From: an uncultured Faecalibacterium sp.
GTDB taxonomy: Bacteria > Bacillota > Clostridia > Oscillospirales > Ruminococcaceae
Reading direction: 5' to 3'
Length of the DNA stretch: 9,587 nucleotides
Assembly: GCA_900765705.1 (NCBI GenBank)
Contig: CAAFSR010000004.1
Span: 1-9,587 of the forward strand
Both the position numbers and the translations under genes were made by a program. The notes beneath the pieces were generated by a model that saw only the letters and a program-made list of their open reading frames with translations, was not told the DNA's origin and ran no database searches. Positions 5,345 to 9,587 of this stretch are shown here, piece after piece (within the stretch, counting starts at the first letter, position 1; every line of letters starts with the position of its first letter).

Positions 5345-6580
5345 ATGAATCCGACGCTGCGAAAGGATGCCGATGCCATCATCGCATCCAGCCTGAACGC
5401 TGTCCTGCCGGACGAAGCTGTCCGCCGCGCATTGAAAGCCTTTGCGCCCAAGGGCGGCAGGGTGCTGCTGGTCGCAGCGGGCAAGGCCGCATGGCAGATG
5501 GCACACGCGGCGGTGGAAGCGCTGGGCCGTGTGGACGGCGGCGTGGTCGTGACCAAATACAAGCACGTCAGGGGCGAAATTCTGGGAGCAAATTGTTGTG
5601 AAGCAGGCCATCCGGTGCCGGACGAGAACAGTTTTGCGGCCACCGAGAAGGCATTGGAGCTGGTGCGCGGCCTGGCGGCGGAGGACACCGTGCTGTTTCT
5701 GCTCTCCGGCGGAGGAAGTGCATTGTTTGAAAAACCGCTGCTCCCCGGCATAGAATTGCAGGACATCACCGGCCAGCTCCTTGCCAGTGGCGCTGACATC
5801 GTGGAGATGAACACCATCCGCAAACGGCTTTCGGGCGTCAAGGGCGGGCGGTTCGCGCAGGCGTGCGCTCCGGCTCAGGTATTCAGCATTGTGCTGAGCG
5901 ATATTCTGGGCGACCCGCTGGATATGATAGCCAGCGGCCCGGCGGTGCCGGACACCTCTACTTGCGCACAGGCGCTTGCCATTGCGGAGAAGTATCACCT
6001 GAAGCTCTCGGAACAGGCGAAAGCTCTTCTGGCGCAGGAAACGCCCAAGATGCTGGACAACGTGACGACCCGGATCACCGGCAGTGTGCGGGAGCTTTGC
6101 ACCGCTGCCGCTGCCGCCTGCCGGGAGCTTGGCTATGAGCCCGTCCTGCTGACCGACCAGCTCTGCTGTGAAGCCCGGGAGGCGGGCAGCTTCCTTGGCT
6201 CCATCGTCCGGACCCACGCGGGGCAGGGAAAAAAGCTGGCCTACATCGCAGGCGGCGAGACGGTCGTCTACCTGACCGGCAAGGGCCTCGGCGGACGGAA
6301 TCAGGAGCTTGCCCTTGCAGCGGCTCCGGCGCTGGCCGGGCTGGATGCAGCAGTGTTCTCGGTGGGCAGTGACGGCACCGACGGCCCCACCGATGCTGCC
6401 GGCGGCTATGTGGATGGTGACACCCTCTCCGCACTGACCGCCAAGGGCTGGAATGTGTTCGACACCCTGCAAAACAACGACGCCTACCATGCACTGAAAG
6501 CTGTGGACGGCCTTATCATGACCGGCGCTACTGGCACGAATGTCAATGATGTTGCCGTGGCGCTGGTGGGGGAGAAGTAA
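5345..6580 (+). CDS. gckA: Glycerate 2-kinase (MOFRL/DUF4147 family)
   Basis: This 411-residue cytoplasmic enzyme is full length for the family. It should phosphorylate D-glycerate with ATP, normally to 2-phosphoglycerate, feeding sugar-acid carbon into lower glycolysis. The N-terminal DUF4147 domain (about 5-235) has V-A-A-G-K47-A-A and the phosphate-loop-like L-L-S-G-G-G-S-A-L. The C-terminal MOFRL domain (about 290-405) has G-G-E-T, G-G-R318-N-Q-E-L-A-L and G-S-D-G-T-D-G-P-T-D-A-A-G-G. K47 and R318 appear to correspond to the lysine and arginine proposed as catalytic in the Thermotoga enzyme. Older annotations call this family hydroxypyruvate reductase (TtuD). It is the only intact enzyme of the presumed catabolic cluster; a LysR gene follows 35 bases later. 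Its original promoter may have been lost with the upstream genes. Confidence 0.93.
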   Translation: MNPTLRKDADAIIASSLNAVLPDEAVRRALKAFAPKGGRVLLVAAGKAAWQMAHAAVEALGRVDGGVVVTKYKHVRGEILGANCCEAGHPVPDENSFAATEKALELVRGLAAEDTVLFLLSGGGSALFEKPLLPGIELQDITGQLLASGADIVEMNTIRKRLSGVKGGRFAQACAPAQVFSIVLSDILGDPLDMIASGPAVPDTSTCAQALAIAEKYHLKLSEQAKALLAQETPKMLDNVTTRITGSVRELCTAAAAACRELGYEPVLLTDQLCCEAREAGSFLGSIVRTHAGQGKKLAYIAGGETVVYLTGKGLGGRNQELALAAAPALAGLDAAVFSVGSDGTDGPTDAAGGYVDGDTLSALTAKGWNVFDTLQNNDAYHALKAVDGLIMTGATGTNVNDVAVALVGEK

Positions 6581-6615
6581 AAATGTGATTCTGGTATGAA
6601 AGAGGGGCGGCTCCC

Positions 6616-7560
6616 ATGTATGTCGATTGGGAATACTACAAAATTTTCTATTATGTGGCGAAGTATCAGAACTTTACGAAAGCGGCGCGGGTGCTGGGCA
6701 ACAACCAGCCCAACATCACCCACTCGATGAACCGGCTGGAAAGCCAGCTGAACTGTGTGCTCTTTACCCGCTCCAACCGGGGCGTCACCCTGACGCCGGA
6801 GGGCGAGATGCTCTACTCCCGCATCGCCTCGGCAGCGGTGCAGATACAGGACGCGGAGGAAGAACTGAGCGCCAGCGCTACCCTCGAGCACGGCTCCATC
6901 AGCATCAGTGCGACGGAGACGGCGCTGAACATCTATCTGGCCGAGAAGCTGCGGACGTTCCACACCGAGTATCCCAGCATCCGGCTGCGCATCTCGAACC
7001 ACTCTACGCCCCAGGCGGTGCAGGCTGTGAAGAACGGAGAAGTGGATTTTGCCATCATCTCCACCCCGGCGGAAGTAGAACAGGGCCTGAAGATGGTGGA
7101 ACTGAGACCGTTTTATGAAGTGCTGGTGGGTGGAAAGACCTTCACTGCACTGGCCAGCCAGCGCCTGACGCTGAAGGAACTGAGCTGCTATCCGCTCATC
7201 TCTCTCAGCGATGAGAGCATGACCCGGAGCTTCTACCGGCAGTTCTTCCTCGACCACGACGCCGTGCTCCGGCCCGACACCGAGGCCGCCACCACCGACC
7301 AGATGCTCACGCTGGTGAAAAGTGAGCTGGGCCTTGCCTTCGTGCCGGAACCGATGACGAAAGAGCTTCTGGCCCGCGGCGAGCTTGTCGAGCTGCATCT
7401 GCAGGAGATCATTCCATCCCGCTCTATCTGCCTCGTCTACGACCATCACCGCCCGCTGAACACGGCGGCCCGGAAGTTCCGGCAGATGTTGACAAAAGCG
7501 GAGCCGGGCCATCCGGCAGCGCCGAAGCAGGCGGAGGGAGTTTCTTCCATATCTCAATAA
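6616..7560 (+). CDS. LysR-family transcriptional regulator
   Basis: This 314-residue protein has the LysR plan. An N-terminal winged helix-turn-helix (about 1-65) carries F-Y-Y-V-A-K-Y-Q-N-F-T-K-A-A, then Q-P-N-I-T-H-S-M-N-R-L-E and L-F-T-R-S-N-R-G-V-T-L-T-P-E-G. A linker helix and a periplasmic-binding-protein-like effector domain follow (about 92-295). GAGGGG (6602-6607) is 8 bases before ATG 6616. The gene lies 35 bases after the glycerate kinase gene on the same strand and probably shares its transcript. LysR genes more often sit divergent from their targets, so the co-directional position here may mean the target promoter lay upstream of the now-deleted genes. The last 20 or so residues are low-complexity and probably disordered. 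The effector is unknown; glycerate or a related sugar acid is a guess from the neighbour. Confidence 0.93.
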   Translation: MYVDWEYYKIFYYVAKYQNFTKAARVLGNNQPNITHSMNRLESQLNCVLFTRSNRGVTLTPEGEMLYSRIASAAVQIQDAEEELSASATLEHGSISISATETALNIYLAEKLRTFHTEYPSIRLRISNHSTPQAVQAVKNGEVDFAIISTPAEVEQGLKMVELRPFYEVLVGGKTFTALASQRLTLKELSCYPLISLSDESMTRSFYRQFFLDHDAVLRPDTEAATTDQMLTLVKSELGLAFVPEPMTKELLARGELVELHLQEIIPSRSICLVYDHHRPLNTAARKFRQMLTKAEPGHPAAPKQAEGVSSISQ

Positions 7561-7748
7561 AATACAGCCGATATGATTTGTCGTTGTCCCATACCGGAAA
7601 GCTTCCCTTTTGATATGGGAATTTGTTGCAGCGCTTTCAGGCAGCAGTGCTATTATAAAAGAATTTTCAGGATGGGTAAGACGTATCTTGGATATGGCTG
7701 CAATATTCGTTCTGTATTGGAGAAACTGCCGCCCTTTTATTTTACAGG
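7561..7748. other. Convergent intergenic region between lysR and the beta-glucosidase gene
   Basis: This 188-base gap separates the ends of two converging genes. It holds one 7-bp inverted repeat, TCCCATA (7587-7593) and TATGGGA (7614-7620), with a 20-base loop and no T-run after it, so it is a poor terminator candidate. An extended -10-like TGC-TATTAT lies at about 7648-7656, without a good -35. No convincing gene is present. A plus-strand frame from 7610 encodes a short hydrophobic stretch that looks like a membrane-protein fragment, but it runs on into the antisense of the neighbour. Confidence 0.4.
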
Positions 7749-9110
7749 TCAGATGGACCCGCCATTGGTCGCCGCGACTTCGCCATACCAGAAGGCACTG
7801 TCTTTCGGGATGCGCCGCCCGGAAGCGTAATCGACGTACACCAGACCAAAACGCTCTCTGTATCCGCTGTGCCACTCGTAGTTGTCCAACAGGCTCCAAT
7901 GGAAGTACCCTCGCACGTCGGCACCGGCCTGAATGCCCTCGGAAAGTTTTTCCAGATAGCGCGCCAGAAAATCAATTCGCTCCACGTCATGCACCTTGCC
8001 GTCCCGATAGATTTTGTCGGTGCAGGATAAGCCGTTCTCCGCGATGAACATGGACAGTCCATACCGCTCCTGGATGTAACGGGGACCCCAGTTCAGGCTT
8101 TCCGGCTCTACCGGCCAGTTCATGGCTGTGTGAGCGTATCCCGCAGGGCGCTCCACATAACAGGGGCCATTCGTTCCCATCTGTACAGGCGCGGCATTGT
8201 AGATGTTCAGCCCGAGCATATCCGGTCTGCCCAGAGACAGGGCGTCGTTGATGTATTGCGGCACAGCACCGATGCAGGCGGAAAGCTGCGGCCCACAGAG
8301 GTCCGGGCTGGGCCAGCGGCCAAGGCACAGAGGGTCGAGCGACATCGTGTGGGTGAAGGCCCAGTCCTCGTCCGGGCAGGCAAAGGTCAGAGCCCGGGCG
8401 GCGTCCACATCTGCTTTTGCCTCAGATACGGGGTAGCAGATGCGGCCTGTGGAGACGAAGCCCACTCTGTTTTCGGCGTCCGTATGGCGGAGTTCCTGCG
8501 CGGCAAGGCAGTGCGCATAGATGATATTCTGCCAGCAGGTGAACTGCCCTTCCAGCGGGAGTTTCAGCCCCGGCGCATGCTCACCTGTCCCATAGCCCAT
8601 TTTCACGATACAGGCAGGCTCATTGAAGGTGAACCACTGGTGGACCCTGCCTTTGAAATGTTCTGCCATTTTTGCCGTGTAGACTGCAAACGCCCGGGCG
8701 GTGTCCTCATTCTGCCAGCCGCCCTTTTCTTCCAGCGCCTGCGGCAAATCCCAGTGATACAGCGTAATATACGGCTCGATGCCCGCTTCCAGCAAAGTAT
8801 TCACAAGACCATCGTAATAGGCAAAGCCTTTTTCGTTCCAGTCCGTGCCGCCGGTGGGGGCGATGCGCGTCCACGCCACAGAGAAGCGATAGGCTTTCAG
8901 GTGCATCGACTTCAGCAGTTCGATGTCTTCCCGCCAGCGGTGATAGCTGTCGCAGGCGGTATCACCGGTCTCGCCCCGATAGGTGCAGCCCGGTGTGTGG
9001 GAGAAAACATCCCAGATGCTCCGGCCTTTTCCATCCTCGACGGCACCGCCCTCGATTTGATAGGCTGCAGTCGCAGCGCCCCATACAAATTCTTTTGGAA
9101 ATACTGCCAT
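7749..9110 (-). CDS. bglA: Family 1 glycoside hydrolase, beta-glucosidase
   Basis: This 453-residue cytoplasmic enzyme (no signal peptide) is full length for GH1 and should release glucose or related sugars from beta-glucosides. It begins with F-P-K-E-F-V-W-G-A-A-T-A-A-Y-Q-I-E-G-G, the GH1 N-terminal signature. The acid/base E164 is in T-F-N-E-P and the nucleophile E358 in F-I-A-E-N-G. The -1 subsite residues in Y-H119-W-D-L-P-Q and the Y-E-W-H-S-G-Y-R-E-R-F-G-L loop are present. That loop has E-W rather than the S/K/Y phosphate-binding set of 6-phospho-beta-glucosidases, so unphosphorylated substrates are expected. AAGGAG (complement of 9118-9123) is 7 bases before the ATG. It is a single-gene transcript, converging on lysR and diverging from a UvrA-like gene. 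No transporter for its substrate lies in view. Confidence 0.95.
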   Translation of the reverse strand: MAVFPKEFVWGAATAAYQIEGGAVEDGKGRSIWDVFSHTPGCTYRGETGDTACDSYHRWREDIELLKSMHLKAYRFSVAWTRIAPTGGTDWNEKGFAYYDGLVNTLLEAGIEPYITLYHWDLPQALEEKGGWQNEDTARAFAVYTAKMAEHFKGRVHQWFTFNEPACIVKMGYGTGEHAPGLKLPLEGQFTCWQNIIYAHCLAAQELRHTDAENRVGFVSTGRICYPVSEAKADVDAARALTFACPDEDWAFTHTMSLDPLCLGRWPSPDLCGPQLSACIGAVPQYINDALSLGRPDMLGLNIYNAAPVQMGTNGPCYVERPAGYAHTAMNWPVEPESLNWGPRYIQERYGLSMFIAENGLSCTDKIYRDGKVHDVERIDFLARYLEKLSEGIQAGADVRGYFHWSLLDNYEWHSGYRERFGLVYVDYASGRRIPKDSAFWYGEVAATNGGSI

Positions 9111-9173
9111 GTTCGTTCTCCTTTTATCTCGTCAGATACATGTGTACAGGAACTTGAGATCCTTACTGATTAT

Positions 9174-9202
9174 AGTATACTCTTCTGTGTCTGCCGGTGC
9201 AA
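9174..9202 (-). promoter_or_regulatory. Sigma-A-type promoter of the beta-glucosidase gene
   Basis: On the minus strand, TTGCAC (9202 to 9197) and TATACT (9179 to 9174) are separated by exactly 17 bases. A second -10-like TATAAT follows 5 bases further on. The transcript would start near 9167, leaving a leader of about 57 bases before the ATG at 9110. An imperfect palindrome (TACATGTGTA, about 9138-9147) lies in that leader and could be an operator. Confidence 0.6.
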
Positions 9203-9227
9203 ATAGCATTTTATTGGTGACCATTGT

Positions 9228-9255
9228 GGAAATACACATCAGGATACGCTATACT
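9228..9255 (+). promoter_or_regulatory. Candidate promoter of the UvrA-like gene
   Basis: TATACT at 9250-9255 is a strong -10 match. TGGAAA (9228-9233), a 4-of-6 match to the -35 consensus, lies 16 bases before it. A start near 9262 would leave about 50 bases before ATG 9314. It is divergent from the beta-glucosidase promoter and does not overlap it. Confidence 0.45.
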
Positions 9256-9313
9256 AAAACAGAGAACATGGAATTCAACTGGCGCAAAAAAGCCAAAGGG
9301 AAGGGAAACCAGA

Positions 9314-9587
9314 ATGATAGACAAAATGCTCGTGCGCGGGGCAAAGGTACACAACCTGAAAAACATCGACGTGGACATCCCGCTGAACAAGATCGTGGGC
9401 ATTGCGGGCGTGTCGGGGTCGGGTAAATCCTCGCTGGCGCTGGGGGTGCTGTACGCCGAAGGCTCCCGCCGGTATCTGGAGGCGCTGTCCACCTACACCC
9501 GCCGCCGGATGACCCAGGCTTCGAAAGCCTCGGTGGAAGAGGTGCTGTATGTCCCGGCGGCGCTGGCGCTGCACCAGCGGCCGGGCG
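9314..9587 (+). CDS. UvrA-like ABC ATPase (3' partial)
   Basis: The first 91 codons are present; the gene runs off the right edge. ATG 9314 is preceded by AAGGGA (9301-9306) at 7-base spacing. The start has the UvrA pattern: R-G-A-K-V-H-N-L-K-N-I-D-V-D-I-P, then the Walker A motif G-V-S-G-S-G-K-S-S-L-A, then L-Y-A-E-G-S-R-R-Y-L-E-A-L-S. After this it leaves canonical UvrA. The expected tyrosine-alanine-arginine-glutamine segment reads T-Y-T-R-R-R-M-T-Q, and the next part reads V-L-Y-V-P-A-A-L-A-L-H-Q-R-P-G instead of the usual glycine-leucine-serine-proline region. It is therefore more likely a UvrA paralogue (UvrA2/drug-resistance-like group) than the repair enzyme itself. Its function in excision repair or in tolerance of DNA-binding drugs is inference. 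Confidence 0.82.
   Translation, partial: MIDKMLVRGAKVHNLKNIDVDIPLNKIVGIAGVSGSGKSSLALGVLYAEGSRRYLEALSTYTRRRMTQASKASVEEVLYVPAALALHQRPG

Noticed and set aside
5324..6490. 388-codon minus-strand frame opposite the glycerate kinase
   Set aside because: It mirrors a complete, motif-rich MOFRL gene. Long antisense frames are expected in GC-rich coding DNA.
7587..7620. TCCCATA...TATGGGA hairpin as the lysR terminator
   Set aside because: The loop is 20 bases and the stem is AT-containing with no T-run following, so it is not supported as a Rho-independent terminator.
6484..7899. 471-codon minus-strand frame opposite lysR
   Set aside because: It covers lysR and runs across the intergenic gap into the beta-glucosidase end. 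It is arginine/histidine/glutamine-rich, with no recognisable family.
8130..9206. 358-codon plus-strand frame opposite the beta-glucosidase gene
   Set aside because: It is antisense to an intact GH1 gene that has both catalytic glutamates, and its translation has no domain pattern.
9268..9270. ATG as the start of the UvrA-like gene
   Set aside because: It is in a different reading frame and has no ribosome binding site. The UvrA-type sequence is in the frame of ATG 9314.
1..9587. tRNA, rRNA, riboswitch or CRISPR array
   Set aside because: No cloverleaf-like segments, rRNA-like stretches, regularly spaced repeats or recognisable riboswitch cores were seen on either strand by eye.

Overview
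The window looks like the chromosome of a gut Firmicute of the Oscillospiraceae type; my best guess is Faecalibacterium or a close relative. This rests on the mix of proteins, AGGAGG-type ribosome binding sites, moderate to high GC and the general sequence style, not on a marker gene. It holds eight protein genes that look intact within the window or run off an edge, one unlisted small gene, and a scar of three broken genes. No RNA gene or CRISPR array was seen.

Left block (1-4370, + strand, roughly 50 % GC by eye): a potassium module. The 3' part of a TrkH/KtrB potassium channel gene is followed by a KtrA/TrkA gating subunit, a 42-residue single-helix membrane protein, a KdpD-type sensor kinase and a KdpE-type response regulator. 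The spacing is tight, and kdpD and kdpE overlap by 8 bp. The kinase lacks the N-terminal KdpD ATP-binding domain and begins directly with the universal-stress-protein (USP) domain. That domain matches the c-di-AMP binding motif S-x-S-(20 residues)-F-T-A-x-Y exactly. No KdpFABC pump is visible, so the likely target is the Ktr/Trk system itself. KtrA also carries an RCK_C domain, a known c-di-AMP site in this family, so one second messenger may act on both the transporter and its sensor.

Scar (4371-5344): the terminal ~195 bp of an IS3-family (IS150-like) element on the - strand is joined directly to the 3' half of an M14-family deacylase gene. Frame-shifted remains of what looks like a dihydrodipicolinate synthase/KDG-aldolase family gene follow. 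An IS insertion plus an adjacent deletion explains the layout.

Right block (5345-9587, roughly 60 % GC by eye): an intact glycerate 2-kinase (MOFRL family) and a LysR-type regulator on the + strand are probably survivors of the sugar-acid or acylated-substrate catabolic cluster whose other genes form the scar. Converging on them is a family-1 beta-glucosidase (- strand) with a good sigma-A-type promoter. Diverging from the beta-glucosidase, and running off the right edge, is a UvrA-like ABC ATPase that departs from canonical UvrA soon after its Walker A motif.
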